Source: Bacteroides zhangwenhongii | GTDB taxonomy: Bacteria > Bacteroidota > Bacteroidia > Bacteroidales > Bacteroidaceae | DNA: 64,000 nucleotides | Assembly (NCBI RefSeq): GCF_009193325.2 | Contig: NZ_CP059856.1 | Location: 868,001 to 932,000 of the forward strand | Direction: 5' to 3' | Shown: positions 8,583-17,453 of the stretch, one piece after another | Layout: each line of letters begins with the position of its first letter | How positions within the stretch are numbered: position 1 is the first letter of the stretch | Translations under genes and position numbers: made by a program | Notes under the pieces: generated by a model | What the model saw: only the letters and a program-made list of their open reading frames with translations | The model's database searches: none | What the model was told of the DNA's origin: nothing

Positions 8583-8616
8583 GGACAAATCGGGACAGCG
8601 CAGGACAAATTCGGAC
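8583..8616 (+). repeat. Iteron-like pair, right copy of the inverted repeat flanking the mob module
   Basis: Two direct GGACAAAT-containing units, inverted relative to 531-564 with 30 of 34 matches. It lies about 40 bp upstream of the -7 box at 8656, a good position for an operator or activator site of the DUF3945/topB operon. Confidence 0.65.
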
Positions 8617-8655
8617 AGCCCTTGCCGCCCGTCCAAATATAGCATATTTAGTCGC

Positions 8656-8663
8656 TACCTTTG
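8656..8663 (+). promoter_or_regulatory. Bacteroides -7 box for the DUF3945-topB unit
   Basis: TACCTTTG fits TAnnTTTG exactly and lies about 40 bp upstream of the ATG at 8704. No convincing -33 TTTG box sits at normal spacing, so activation through the adjacent iteron-like repeat is possible. Confidence 0.45.
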
Positions 8664-8703
8664 GGCGGGACTATTCCCGTAACCGCTAAAATTTCAATTA
8701 TTT

Positions 8704-10008
8704 ATGGCAAACAGAATGACCCTGCCCGCAGAGGGGCAGGAGAAAGACGTGCTGCTGGTCTTGGATAAACAGCAGTGCAAGGTGAGTGCCGTTAAGGGTA
8801 TCGACAAGGAGGGCAATTTGCAGACCGTGCCGCCGACACACGGCGGCGAGTTCATGCAGGTGGACAAGAACAGCGATGTGTTCAGCAACTTCATTTCCAA
8901 TTTCTTCCGCAAGTTCCAGGACACTTCCGGGCTGGAACTTTTCAGTGTCAGGGCTTCCGAGGTGGAGCTACACGTAAAGGCAATCGAGGACAACCACCGC
9001 AACCCTACACCGGAGGGCAACAAGCGGGCTGAAATGCTTCGAGTTCCGAAGCCCGACTTCCACGAGTTCAAGCAGGGCTACCGCTTCGACCCGGCAAAAA
9101 TCGACTGGGAGAACCTGAAAAAAGTCGGCATCACCGCCGACACCCTGAAAAACACGAGGGACTTCGACCGGGTGATGCGTGGCTACAAGTCCCGCAACAC
9201 CTACACCGTTTCGGGGACGGTGGGTGGCTTCTATCTCAAACCTACCGATGTCAAGCTCTCTTTCTATCAGGCTAAGGACGGTACGGTAGTACCTAAGCTG
9301 CACGGCGTGCAGCAGGACGAGAAACTGTTGCAACGCCCGTTCCATGAACACGACTTCACCAAGCAGGAACAGGGCAACTTGCAGGGTACTGGCAACTTGG
9401 GCGGCATCGCACAAATCAAAGACCCGAAAAGCGGCGAACAAATTCCCGTGTTCGTCAGCCGGGACAGGTACACGCACGAACTGGAATACATGCGGGCAGA
9501 CAAGTGGAAATGCCCCGATACAATCTGTAACGTGAAAGTAAGCCCGGAACAGAAAGCCGCCTTTGAAGCCGGGCAAGCGGTCAAAATGGAAAACCTGCAA
9601 TTCAGGGACGGCACACGGCGCAGTGCCTATTTGCAGGTCAGTGCGGTAGAGCGTGGCTTGGAGTTCCTGCCCCGTGCCGCCGTCCAGTTCTTGCAGCAGG
9701 GACAGCAGCAAGTAGCCGGACTAAAGGACGGGCAGGGCGTTGAGTTCAACGGTCATGTGCAGTCCGGCGCACAAGGCAAATCACCCGACAAGGTGCAGCC
9801 GAAAGACGTTACCCCCGCCGCCGAGAGCCGGACACAGGTAGCGGTCAATACAGAGGGCAAGACCAACGAAGCCACCAAGCAGGGCAAAGAGCCGTTGAAA
9901 CAGGGGCAGCAAAAGCCTACCGCCAAGCAGAAAGAGAAGCAGGACAAGGCGCAAGACAAGAGCCTGAAAGCGGACAAGCCCAAGAAGTCCAAAGGAATGA
10001 AAATGTAG
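8704..10008 (+). CDS. DUF3945 domain-containing protein of Bacteroides mobile elements
   Basis: The 434-residue protein matches the DUF3945 family seen next to topoisomerase III genes on Bacteroides conjugative elements. The N-terminal half (KDVLLVLDKQQCKVSAVKG, then FKQGYRFDPAKIDWENLKKVG) and the middle part (GTVGGFYLKPTDVKLSFYQ, then LQFRDGTRRSAYLQVSAVER) are typical. The last 100 residues or so are a low-complexity Gln/Lys-rich tail, probably disordered and nucleic-acid-binding. The function is unknown. topB follows 26 nt later on the same strand, so the two are probably co-transcribed and may act together during element replication or transfer. Confidence 0.85.
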   Translation: MANRMTLPAEGQEKDVLLVLDKQQCKVSAVKGIDKEGNLQTVPPTHGGEFMQVDKNSDVFSNFISNFFRKFQDTSGLELFSVRASEVELHVKAIEDNHRNPTPEGNKRAEMLRVPKPDFHEFKQGYRFDPAKIDWENLKKVGITADTLKNTRDFDRVMRGYKSRNTYTVSGTVGGFYLKPTDVKLSFYQAKDGTVVPKLHGVQQDEKLLQRPFHEHDFTKQEQGNLQGTGNLGGIAQIKDPKSGEQIPVFVSRDRYTHELEYMRADKWKCPDTICNVKVSPEQKAAFEAGQAVKMENLQFRDGTRRSAYLQVSAVERGLEFLPRAAVQFLQQGQQQVAGLKDGQGVEFNGHVQSGAQGKSPDKVQPKDVTPAAESRTQVAVNTEGKTNEATKQGKEPLKQGQQKPTAKQKEKQDKAQDKSLKADKPKKSKGMKM

Positions 10009-10034
10009 TACCCACCCTTAAAAAGTAAAGAATT

Positions 10035-12122
10035 ATGATTGCATTGATAGCAGAGAAGCCCAGCGTGGCAAAAGACATCGCCCGCATCATCGGAGCGACA
10101 CAGAAGAATGACGGTTATCTTTCCGGCAACGGGTATATGGTGACATGGGCGTTCGGCCACTTAATCCAGCTTGCCATGCCGGAAGCCTACGGCGTGGCGA
10201 ACTTCCGCAGGGAGAGCCTGCCCATACTGCCGCCCGATTTCCAGCTAATCCCCCGTCAGGTGAAAGCCGAGAAAGGCTACAAGGCAGACCCCGGCGTGTT
10301 GAAACAGTTGAAAGTGATTAAAGAGGTATTCGAGCAGTGCGACAAGATTATTGTCGCCACCGATGCCGGGCGTGAGGGCGAATTGATACACCGCTATATC
10401 TATAACTATTTAGGCTGTACCAAGCCCTTTGTCCGCCTGTGGATAAGCAGCCTTACCGACAAGGCAATCCGTGAGGGGCTGGACAACTTGCAGCCGGGCG
10501 GGTGTTACGATAACCTCTACCTCTCTGCCAAGTCCCGCAGCGAAGCGGACTGGCTGATAGGCATAAACGCCACCCAAGCGTTGAGCGTGGCAGCCGGGCA
10601 GGGCGTATTCTCATTGGGTAGGGTGCAGACACCCACGCTCGTGATGATATGCAACCGCTATTTGGAAAACAAGAATTTCGTACCCGCCAAATTTTGGCAA
10701 CTCAAAGCCGATACCGCCAGCGGTAGAATCAGTTTCACCGCCCAATCTACCGCCAAGTGGGAGCAGCAGCCCGAAGCCATAGCCGCCCTGCAACGGGTAA
10801 AGGATACCGGGCAGCTTGCGGTGAAGTCCGTTGAAAGGAAAGAAACCAGCCAAGAACCGCCCCTTTTGTATGACCTTACCACGCTGCAAAAGGAAGCGAA
10901 CACGAAACTGAACTTTTCGGCGGACAAGACCCTTTCCATAGCGCAAAGCCTGTACGAAAAGAAAGTGATGTCATACCCCCGAACCGGGAGCCGCTATATC
11001 CCGGAGGACGTTTTCGATGAAATGCCGGAACGTGTCGCCATGCTGGGGCAGTACCCCCGCTTTGCCGGATATGCCGCCGGATTGAACGGCGTAACGCTGA
11101 ACCGCCGTAGCGTGAATGACGGCAAAGTGACCGACCACCACGCCTTAATCGTGACTGAAAACCTGCCCGGTGAACTCTCCAAAGACGAACGGGCGGTTTA
11201 CGAACTGGTAGCCGGGCGTATGCTGGAAGCCTTTTCGGGCAGGAGCGTGAAAGACGTAACCACCGCTGTGCTGTCTGCCGGAGATACCGACTTCACGGTG
11301 AAAGGGTCGGTGATGAAAGAAGCCGGGTGGCGTGCCGTATTCAGCGAGCAGGAAACGGGAGAGGATGAAGAAACCGCCAGCCTGCCGCCACTCCAAAAGG
11401 GCGAAAACCTGCCTATTTCCAACGTGGAACTGTTGGAGAAACAGACCAAGCCGAAACCGCTGCACACGGAAAGCAGCCTGCTTGCCGCAATGGAAAACGC
11501 AGGCAAGGAACTGGAGGATGCCGAACTGAAAGCCAGCTTGAAAGATGCCGGGATAGGTACACCCGCCACCCGTGCGGCGATTATCGAAACGCTGTTCACC
11601 CGCCAATACATCGTGCGTGATAAGAAGAACCTTGTACCCACCGACAAGGGGCTTGCCGTTTACAGGATTGTCAAGGACAAGAAGATTGCCGATGTCGAAA
11701 TGACGGGTATGTGGGAAACCGCCCTTTCCAAGATAGAAGCGGGAAACATGGATGCCGACACGTTCCGAAAGGGTATCGAGGTGTACGCCGCCCAAATCAC
11801 GGCGGAACTGCTTTCGGTACAATTATCTGTTGCGGGCAGTGAAACCTGTCCCTGCCCCAAATGCAATAACGGGCGCATCCTGTTCTACCCGAAAGTGGCG
11901 AAGTGTTCCAACGTGGACTGTACGCTTACCATATTCCGCAACAAGTGCGACAAGCAGCTTTCCGACAAACAGATTGTCGAGCTGGTGACGAAACGCAAGA
12001 CCGGGCTAATCAAGGGCTTCAAGGGCAAGAACGGCAAGGCTTTCGATGCTTCGCTGATGCTGGACGAACAGTTCAATGTCGCCTTTTCATTTCCCGAAAA
12101 GAAAGAAAAAACGAAGAAATAG
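10035..12122 (+). CDS. topB: DNA topoisomerase III (type IA)
   Basis: A 695-residue type IA topoisomerase that relaxes and decatenates single-strand-containing DNA through a transient 5'-phosphotyrosine. The TOPRIM domain has the invariant Glu in LIAEKPSVAKD (Glu7) and DAGREGE at 110-116. The active-site tyrosine is Tyr314 in KKVMSYPRTGSRYIP. A cysteine-rich C-terminal zinc region (CPCPKCNNGRI, then AKCSNVDC, about 603-628) is present. Length is normal for TopB. Element-borne TopB copies are common in CTnDOT-like elements, where a topoisomerase-like protein (Exc) is linked to excision; whether this copy has that role is inference. Confidence 0.95.
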   Translation: MIALIAEKPSVAKDIARIIGATQKNDGYLSGNGYMVTWAFGHLIQLAMPEAYGVANFRRESLPILPPDFQLIPRQVKAEKGYKADPGVLKQLKVIKEVFEQCDKIIVATDAGREGELIHRYIYNYLGCTKPFVRLWISSLTDKAIREGLDNLQPGGCYDNLYLSAKSRSEADWLIGINATQALSVAAGQGVFSLGRVQTPTLVMICNRYLENKNFVPAKFWQLKADTASGRISFTAQSTAKWEQQPEAIAALQRVKDTGQLAVKSVERKETSQEPPLLYDLTTLQKEANTKLNFSADKTLSIAQSLYEKKVMSYPRTGSRYIPEDVFDEMPERVAMLGQYPRFAGYAAGLNGVTLNRRSVNDGKVTDHHALIVTENLPGELSKDERAVYELVAGRMLEAFSGRSVKDVTTAVLSAGDTDFTVKGSVMKEAGWRAVFSEQETGEDEETASLPPLQKGENLPISNVELLEKQTKPKPLHTESSLLAAMENAGKELEDAELKASLKDAGIGTPATRAAIIETLFTRQYIVRDKKNLVPTDKGLAVYRIVKDKKIADVEMTGMWETALSKIEAGNMDADTFRKGIEVYAAQITAELLSVQLSVAGSETCPCPKCNNGRILFYPKVAKCSNVDCTLTIFRNKCDKQLSDKQIVELVTKRKTGLIKGFKGKNGKAFDASLMLDEQFNVAFSFPEKKEKTKK

Positions 12123-12190
12123 CCTATCTTTACCGCTGAAATTTCATTGTGATAGGTTTTGCCACTTATGATAATTGAAATTTTAGTGGT

Positions 12191-12221
12191 TGCGCCCGGA
12201 GGGAAACCGGGCGCATTTTTT
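12191..12221. terminator. Bidirectional terminator between topB and the reductase-like gene
   Basis: TGCGCCCGG (12191-12199) pairs with CCGGGCGCA (12207-12215), followed by a T-run. The T-run overlaps the stop codon of the convergent minus-strand gene. Confidence 0.85.
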
Positions 12222-12738
12222 ATACGCTCCCGCCAAACAGGTAGGTCGAACAGACCACCCCGTTATCCAGCACCCTGCTTTCCGACAGTTTCCATTCCGA
12301 GCCTAATGTTTCCCCGATGAAACCGATACCCTTGCCCACCATGACGGGGACAGTGTAGATAGTCAGGCTATCCAACAGTCCGGCTTTTATCAGCGAAGTA
12401 AGCAGCTTGCCGCCGCCCACCACCTGTATGTCATTTTCCTGTTTCAGTTCATAGACCCTTTGCAGCGGTTCTTCGGTCAGGAACTCCACGCCGCAGTCCG
12501 GTGTCATGTTGGTATCGTAGTGTGATACCACAAAAGACCGCTTGCTTTTGTGCGGCCACCCGCCCCAGTGTTCAAAGATGTAATTGTAGGTGTTCGCCCC
12601 CATAAGCAAGCAGCTTGCGGCGGCGTATTCCCTTGCCGCCAGTTCCTTGACCTCACGGGGCATCCAGTCCAGTTCATAGTCCGGCGTGGCGGTATGCCCG
12701 TCCAGCGATACGGCGATGTGCGCTTTGATTTGTTCCAT
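12220..12738 (-). CDS. RibD C-terminal / dihydrofolate reductase-like family protein
   Basis: This 172-residue protein fits the RibD_C/DHFR-like fold (PF01872), with IKAHIAVSLDGHTATPDYEL at the N-terminus, CLLMGANTYNYI, the nucleotide-binding VVGGGKLLTSLIKAGLLD, and a typical DSLTIYTVPVMVGKGI near the end. It probably binds NADPH and reduces an unknown small substrate. It is shorter and more divergent than true folate-pathway DHFR. It is a common passenger on Bacteroides elements. A trimethoprim-resistance role cannot be claimed from sequence. It stands alone between the terminator and a long non-coding region. Confidence 0.82.
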   Translation of the reverse strand: MEQIKAHIAVSLDGHTATPDYELDWMPREVKELAAREYAAASCLLMGANTYNYIFEHWGGWPHKSKRSFVVSHYDTNMTPDCGVEFLTEEPLQRVYELKQENDIQVVGGGKLLTSLIKAGLLDSLTIYTVPVMVGKGIGFIGETLGSEWKLSESRVLDNGVVCSTYLFGGSV

Positions 12739-12825
12739 ATTGTCAGGTATTAAAGTGATATAAATCCCTACTGTCTTGGCACGTTAGCCGCCACCCCAAA
12801 AAGAAAGCGTGGCATGACGCTGTTT

Positions 12826-12944
12826 CAAAGTAGAGGTACTGGCATACCCAAATGTGGAAACAGTGCAGCCACGCTATGACAAACGCATAGCATATCCTGC
12901 GCTGAATATCCCCACATTTTGAAAAGTGCCAGTTTTCTACTTTG
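12826..12944. repeat. Long imperfect inverted repeat in a 400-bp non-coding gap
   Basis: The left arm 12826-12857 (CAAAGTAGAGGTACTGGCAT ... AAATGTGG) pairs with 12912-12944. The outer ten or so bases, ACTGGCA and the AATGTGG core match well, with a mismatched bulge between them. An inner stem is GCTATG (12873-12878) with CATAGC (12886-12891). The whole 119-bp unit can form one cruciform or RNA hairpin. It fills the middle of the gap 12739-13143, where I see no credible gene. It may be a MITE-like insertion, a structured leader of the reductase gene, or an element replication or recombination site. Confidence 0.6.
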
Positions 12945-13143
12945 GGACGTTCGGCGAACGTATATGTTATATATAAAGGCAATATTCCGGCAACCGCCGT
13001 TCAACTGCCGTTACTTTTCGTGTAACTTCTGCAAAGTTAAGCAAATACCCTGAATTTTCACGTGCAAACAGAAAAAATCCTGCCGTGTTTCACAACAGGG
13101 CAGGACACAAGCACCTAAAAATACACAAGTTCAGCCCATACGC

Positions 13144-15216
13144 CTACGGGCAGCTTGCGTTCCTTTGAAGATTATATGAACCGATGACAAAACAACTTTG
13201 GTTCGCCGTGTCTTTGGTGATGATGTCCCTTTCCCGCATGAAGCGGATATAGCTCTTTGCGGTGCGCTCCTTGATGTCCAAGACCTGCTGCAACTGCTCG
13301 CAAAGGTCTATGTAGGTGATGCGTGTCTGCCGCCCGAAGATGTCACGTGCGACATTCACCAGTTCCCTTTCCTTGCGCTTCTCCTTTTCCTCACGGGGCT
13401 TTTCCCCTTTGTACACGTGCATCCCGGCTTTCTTGTCCCACGCAAAGAGCATCAGCGGAACGTCCAGCGGACTACCGTCACGCACTTTCAAGGCTTTTAC
13501 CACCGACTGCGTGGGTTCTTCGTCTTTCTCTATTGAAAGGATAGTAGCCGCCTTGCGTTGCAATTCGCTACCCAAATGCCCACGTAACTTTAATCCGTTA
13601 GGAACGAAGTGCAGCACACAAAGAATACACGTGTTATAGATGCCCGCCAGCCGATAGAGTTCATCTATCACCGCCACGCTTTCCGCTTCATCGTTGGCAC
13701 TCTTTACGAGGTCGGCGATGCCGTCAATGACGACCAACTGGATGCCGCCGTACTGGTAGTAGAACTTATCCATGCTCTGCACAATGGCGTTCAGGCGTTC
13801 TTTGCGTGACATACCCGTCAGGCAGAACGCTTTCAGTTCATCGGGTTTGTCCGGCTGTTTGGCTCGTGCCAGCAGGTTGCTTACATTCTTGAACAGTTGC
13901 ACTTCCGACTGTTCTGTGTCATAGAGCAAGACCGCCTTGTGCCTGCCGTTGGCGGTTATCTGTATGCCCAGCGTATCTATGTCCGTACCAGCCGGGCAGA
14001 TGCAGCCCGCCACGATTGCGGCTACATAATTGCTCTTGCCCGTTCCCTCGCCCCCGGTAATGCCGAACAGGTTGCCTTGTGTTCCTAACGGAACGTCACC
14101 CGCCGAAATAATCTCTTGCGCTTTGGCGGGCGGGTTGTTGAAATCTATCTCGCACGATTTTAGCATAATCAATGTGTCGCTATACAGGTTGTCTAAAAAT
14201 TCGATAAACAGTTTCAGGAAATCTTCACGGGTGTTCCCGGCTTTGAAGTAGTCGGAAATGTCCTTTTCCTCTTTCGTACCCGGAAGCGGCAGGAGCAGGC
14301 GTTTCACTCCAAATTCTTCCAACAGTTTTTCCTGCTTGCATGAACTTTCCCTGCCCGTCTTGTCCATGTCAAAGAGCAGGACGATGTGCTTGAATCGGAA
14401 CGTCAGCCGATATACCAGCGTGGGCGGTATAGTCACCGTTTCGCTGTTGAAGCAGATAGCGAGAAAACCGTGTGCCGCCAGCGAAAGCACGTCTTTCTCG
14501 CCGCCTGTGATGAAGAGCGTGTCGCCTTTTGCTGGCAGTTGCTCCAGCCCGAAGCAGTAGTTTTCGCCGAAGCTGCCGCCATAGAGGAAGCGGGGCGTGG
14601 AGAACGGGCGGTACAGCTTGATGTGCTGTTTGCCCTTGTAGCCGTACATGGGTTCTGCCACCGATGAAGTGTAGGTGTACGGTTTGCCCTCTGCCGTTTC
14701 GCTGTGATACTCCCGGAGCGAACAGACCTTGTAACGTTCCAGCAGTTCGGGCGTGATGCCGTACTGTTGCCAGTACACCAGTTCGGCAAGCGGGAACTTC
14801 TGTTCCCGGAACTGGTAGGGCTTGACGGGCTTTTCGGGTGTTTCTTCGGTTTTGCCCGATACTGTCCGGTGGACGGTTGCCGGAGGAATGGAAACAGGAG
14901 TGCCGGAAGCCAGCCCCAAGCCTAAATCCCGGTCGATGATTTCCAGTATCTCCACGAAGTCAGCCGCCCGGTTGCAGTCCAGCCCCTTTAACTGCCCCAC
15001 GAGGAAGAAACAGTCGCCGCTGTAACTGTCGTTGCCGAAGTCTTTCATCTTGTAGATGCTGCTCCGGCGGTCGAAGTAGATGTTGCAGGAAGCCTTGCTG
15101 TCCTCGTACAGCGGGTTAAGGAAGTTGCGACCTATGCGCCAGTTTCCGGGCAGGTAGTGTTTGAATATCGCCAGCCCGTTACTTGTTCTTTCTAAGATTT
15201 CCTCTTTCCTTAGCAT
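13144..15216 (-). CDS. Mobile-element DNA primase/helicase (TOPRIM plus RepA-type ATPase)
   Basis: A 690-residue protein with an N-terminal primase-like region (about 15-95) in which zinc-finger cysteines are largely missing. A TOPRIM domain follows (TLFITGGEKDVLSLAA with Glu240, and VLLFDMDKTGRE with Asp283/Asp285), then a RecA/RepA-like ATPase with Walker A GGEGTGKS at 388-395 and Walker B-like IQLVVIDGIADLV. The C-terminal part looks like winged helix. It probably primes and unwinds the element during its own replication or after transfer. Its start overlaps the small HTH gene upstream by 38 nt, implying co-transcription. Confidence 0.88.
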   Translation of the reverse strand: MLRKEEILERTSNGLAIFKHYLPGNWRIGRNFLNPLYEDSKASCNIYFDRRSSIYKMKDFGNDSYSGDCFFLVGQLKGLDCNRAADFVEILEIIDRDLGLGLASGTPVSIPPATVHRTVSGKTEETPEKPVKPYQFREQKFPLAELVYWQQYGITPELLERYKVCSLREYHSETAEGKPYTYTSSVAEPMYGYKGKQHIKLYRPFSTPRFLYGGSFGENYCFGLEQLPAKGDTLFITGGEKDVLSLAAHGFLAICFNSETVTIPPTLVYRLTFRFKHIVLLFDMDKTGRESSCKQEKLLEEFGVKRLLLPLPGTKEEKDISDYFKAGNTREDFLKLFIEFLDNLYSDTLIMLKSCEIDFNNPPAKAQEIISAGDVPLGTQGNLFGITGGEGTGKSNYVAAIVAGCICPAGTDIDTLGIQITANGRHKAVLLYDTEQSEVQLFKNVSNLLARAKQPDKPDELKAFCLTGMSRKERLNAIVQSMDKFYYQYGGIQLVVIDGIADLVKSANDEAESVAVIDELYRLAGIYNTCILCVLHFVPNGLKLRGHLGSELQRKAATILSIEKDEEPTQSVVKALKVRDGSPLDVPLMLFAWDKKAGMHVYKGEKPREEKEKRKERELVNVARDIFGRQTRITYIDLCEQLQQVLDIKERTAKSYIRFMRERDIITKDTANQSCFVIGSYNLQRNASCP

Positions 15217-15538
15217 ACAGTTGGTGGTTGGTTATCAGGTTGTCGATGTTCTCTTTGTTGCTCCTTATCAGGCGTTCTTCCAGCATCCGGCGTATCTCGC
15301 TGACCTTGTAGAAATAGCGTCCCCTGATGTTGGAATAGGCGATAGTACCCGACACCCGCAGGCGTTGCAGGGTCTTTTCGCTTATTTTCAGAAACGTGCA
15401 GACCTCGTAGCTGTCCACCCACATATCTTCTTCACTTTGCTTTGCCATTTCCGCATGATTGAAGATGTAATCGGCAATAGCGGTAATCTTGTTGTCCAAT
15501 TCCTTATAGGCTTTGGACTCGAATGTTATTATTTCCAT
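15179..15538 (-). CDS. Small helix-turn-helix (excisionase-type) DNA-binding protein
   Basis: A 119-residue protein from the ATG at 15538 (MEIITFESKAYKELD...). An upstream in-frame ATG at 15607 would add a poorly conserved-looking 23 residues, so I prefer the shorter form. The core WVDSYEVCTFLKISEKTLQR followed by FYKVSEIRRMLEERL is a MerR-like/HTH_17 domain as in excisionases and Bacteroides element Xis-like proteins. The end overlaps the primase/helicase start by 38 nt. It could be a recombination directionality factor or a local repressor. The overlap suggests expression linked to replication functions. Confidence 0.8.
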   Translation of the reverse strand: MEIITFESKAYKELDNKITAIADYIFNHAEMAKQSEEDMWVDSYEVCTFLKISEKTLQRLRVSGTIAYSNIRGRYFYKVSEIRRMLEERLIRSNKENIDNLITNHQLYAKERGNLRKNK

Positions 15539-15643
15539 AATGGTAACTGATTGATTCGCTGCAAAGTTCGGGTGTCCTGAAAAATAAAACGCCACAGATG
15601 TACCCACCTGTGGCGAAATAAATTTTGTTAAAGTGCGCCTGTC

Positions 15644-16504
15644 CTAATCCTGCTCCCTCATGCGCATCAGCAGCCTGTCTTTCAGGGTGGAGAGGAAGCC
15701 CGTTCGGTCTTTGGTCTTGGCTTTGAGTTCCATGTAGGTGTGGTAGAAGTCGCCGAGGTCTATGTCGAACACATACTCAAAATAGCCTACAATCTCCTTT
15801 ATATCAACCGTTCCCTTGTTCAGACAGCCGCAGGCGTCCAAAGCGTAGATAAGTTCCACCAACGCCCGTTTTGTCCCAGTCCAGTGCAGTATCTTACCCA
15901 TGAAGCCGTTCTTCACCTGTTTGCGCTGTTCCCGGCGTTCCAGTTCGTGCAGGCGGTTGGTGAGGTATATTTCCAGCAGTTCGTTGGCTAAAATCTTGGC
16001 TACCTTGAAATCGTAACTGGTGCTGAACTGTGGGTCTGTCTCGTAATAGAAACTGTCCACAATGATTTGCATGTCAGGCTTTCCACGCATGAAATACTGC
16101 CCGTCCAAGTAAGTGGCTTTCGTGCGGTGGTACTGGTAGAACGCCAAGTTCCGCTGGAACGACTTTGAAATCCGGTCGGTTTCCGACAGCAGGTAGTCCC
16201 TTTGCACTTCCTCACTACCGCTGGGAAAACGCACCTCAATCTTGTAAACAGAGTTGTAATAGATGATTTTGCTCGCTATCAGCGGCTTTAGTTCCTTGAA
16301 GAAATGTATTTCTTCTTCCGGGCTGGCAAACGGGTAGGAGACAATAAAGGCTTTGAGTTCGCTCAGTATCTCTTGCAGGTAGTCCACGCACAGGCGGCAC
16401 AGTGTCAGCGTGTCCATTGCAGTGTCCTCGTATTCCTGTATCTGCCATTCTACTTTTTGCAGCAGTCCGGCAAAGTATGTTTCCAGTTTTATATGATGTC
16501 CCAT
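15644..16504 (-). CDS. rteC: RteC-family regulator of element excision/transfer
   Basis: From the ATG at 16504 the product (286 residues, MGHHIKLETYFAGLLQ...) resembles RteC (PF09357). In CTnDOT, RteC is the DNA-binding protein that activates the excision operon in response to RteA/RteB signalling. An all-helical N-terminal half and a C-terminal helix-turn-helix-like region (about 225-275) are visible. An alternative ATG at 16543 would add 13 residues encoded by the inverted repeat at 16500-16540; I consider the shorter start more likely because that repeat looks regulatory. No rteA/rteB or tetQ lies nearby, so the inducing signal must differ from CTnDOT or come from elsewhere. Confidence 0.82.
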   Translation of the reverse strand: MGHHIKLETYFAGLLQKVEWQIQEYEDTAMDTLTLCRLCVDYLQEILSELKAFIVSYPFASPEEEIHFFKELKPLIASKIIYYNSVYKIEVRFPSGSEEVQRDYLLSETDRISKSFQRNLAFYQYHRTKATYLDGQYFMRGKPDMQIIVDSFYYETDPQFSTSYDFKVAKILANELLEIYLTNRLHELERREQRKQVKNGFMGKILHWTGTKRALVELIYALDACGCLNKGTVDIKEIVGYFEYVFDIDLGDFYHTYMELKAKTKDRTGFLSTLKDRLLMRMREQD

Positions 16505-16540
16505 AACTTTGTGCCTTTTTTTGAAGCACAAAGTTATGGG
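16500..16540 (-). promoter_or_regulatory. Perfect 15-bp inverted repeat covering the rteC start
   Basis: CCCATAACTTTGTGC (16500-16514) is the exact complement of GCACAAAGTTATGGG (16526-16540), with an 11-nt spacer. The rteC ATG (16502-16504) lies inside one arm. In the rteC transcript this would hide the start codon in a stable hairpin. In DNA it could be an operator. Confidence 0.75.
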
Positions 16541-16574
16541 CATTAAAAATCTGTTTTATTCTTGATATTGCACA

Positions 16575-17417
16575 TTACATTCCTATAACTGTGCATTTTT
16601 TTGTTTCCTTTGCTTTTTTGCGTATCTCGCCCGGCGTGTCCAAGAGGTAAGTCTTGCAGAAATCATTCAAGTTCGATGCCGATGCAAACCCGGTGGTGAA
16701 CGCCACTTCTGTAAGCGTGAGGTTCGTATTTGTCAGATAGTGTTCCACGTCCTTTGCCCGCTCTTTGATTACCCATTGCTTTGGGGTGTACCCTGTCATT
16801 TGTTTTACCTTCCGCCGGAACGAGCCGTATTCCATGCCGCATTTTTCCGCTAGTTCCTCGGCATCATATACCATGTAGCCTTTCATACGCACCATTTCGA
16901 TGAAAGTCTGCCTGCCCAGTTCGGGTAGCATCCGTTCGGCGTGGCGCAGTTCCTTTTCCGTCACCCGCAGTCGGTTGTCCTTGACCGGGTTTCTTCGTAA
17001 TAGGTGAAAAGCGTGGCACACGGTGTTGTACACGTTGCATAGGTACTGCCGCCCCGGTCGCATCCAGTGGAGCGCATCGCAGTAGGCGGTCAGTTCGGGT
17101 ATGTCGTCCCGTTTACGGTGCTGTTCCGCCAGTTCGTCCAGTATGGCGTAATGGGTGGTGGACATTCCCAGCAGGATGATGATTGCCTTGTAGTCCTTAT
17201 ATGCCGCCAGTGTCGGCGTTTCCGGCAGGCTTCGGAGCGTGTGGCACACGCAGCCGCACAGCCGCCCGTCTTTGCTGAACGGTTCAAGTTCCAAGTAGTT
17301 GTCCATTTTCCAGCTGTTGTGCAGCAGCCACGTTACTTTCTTGTCCAACTCCTTGCAGGACGCTTCCAGCCCCGCTTCGGGAGCGGATAGCAGCAGTGAT
17401 GTAATCCGGTGTTCCAT
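16575..17417 (-). CDS. AraC-family transcriptional regulator
   Basis: A 280-residue protein whose C-terminal third is a two-helix-turn-helix AraC domain, with AEELAEKCGMEYGSFRRKVK, TGYTPKQWVIKERAKDVEHY and LTEVAFTTGFASASNLNDFC. The N-terminal 170 residues do not resemble a common sensing domain and include a cysteine-containing stretch (CGCVCHTL). It lies 70 bp from rteC and 36 bp from the first gene of the immunity array, all on the minus strand. It may control the array or the rteC region; no target site can be assigned. Confidence 0.82.
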   Translation of the reverse strand: MEHRITSLLLSAPEAGLEASCKELDKKVTWLLHNSWKMDNYLELEPFSKDGRLCGCVCHTLRSLPETPTLAAYKDYKAIIILLGMSTTHYAILDELAEQHRKRDDIPELTAYCDALHWMRPGRQYLCNVYNTVCHAFHLLRRNPVKDNRLRVTEKELRHAERMLPELGRQTFIEMVRMKGYMVYDAEELAEKCGMEYGSFRRKVKQMTGYTPKQWVIKERAKDVEHYLTNTNLTLTEVAFTTGFASASNLNDFCKTYLLDTPGEIRKKAKETKKCTVIGM

Positions 17418-17453
17418 ATCTGATGTTTTCTATATGAATGATTATACGATTCG

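Noticed and set aside
8489..8689. 66-residue plus-strand reading frame
   Set aside because: It runs through a terminator, the iteron-like repeat and the next gene's promoter. No coding signature.
12743..12982. 79-residue minus-strand reading frame
   Set aside because: It covers the long inverted repeat, has no recognisable features, and its composition reflects the hairpin arms.
16505..16543. Upstream ATG for rteC
   Set aside because: The extra residues are encoded by the perfect inverted repeat, which looks regulatory.
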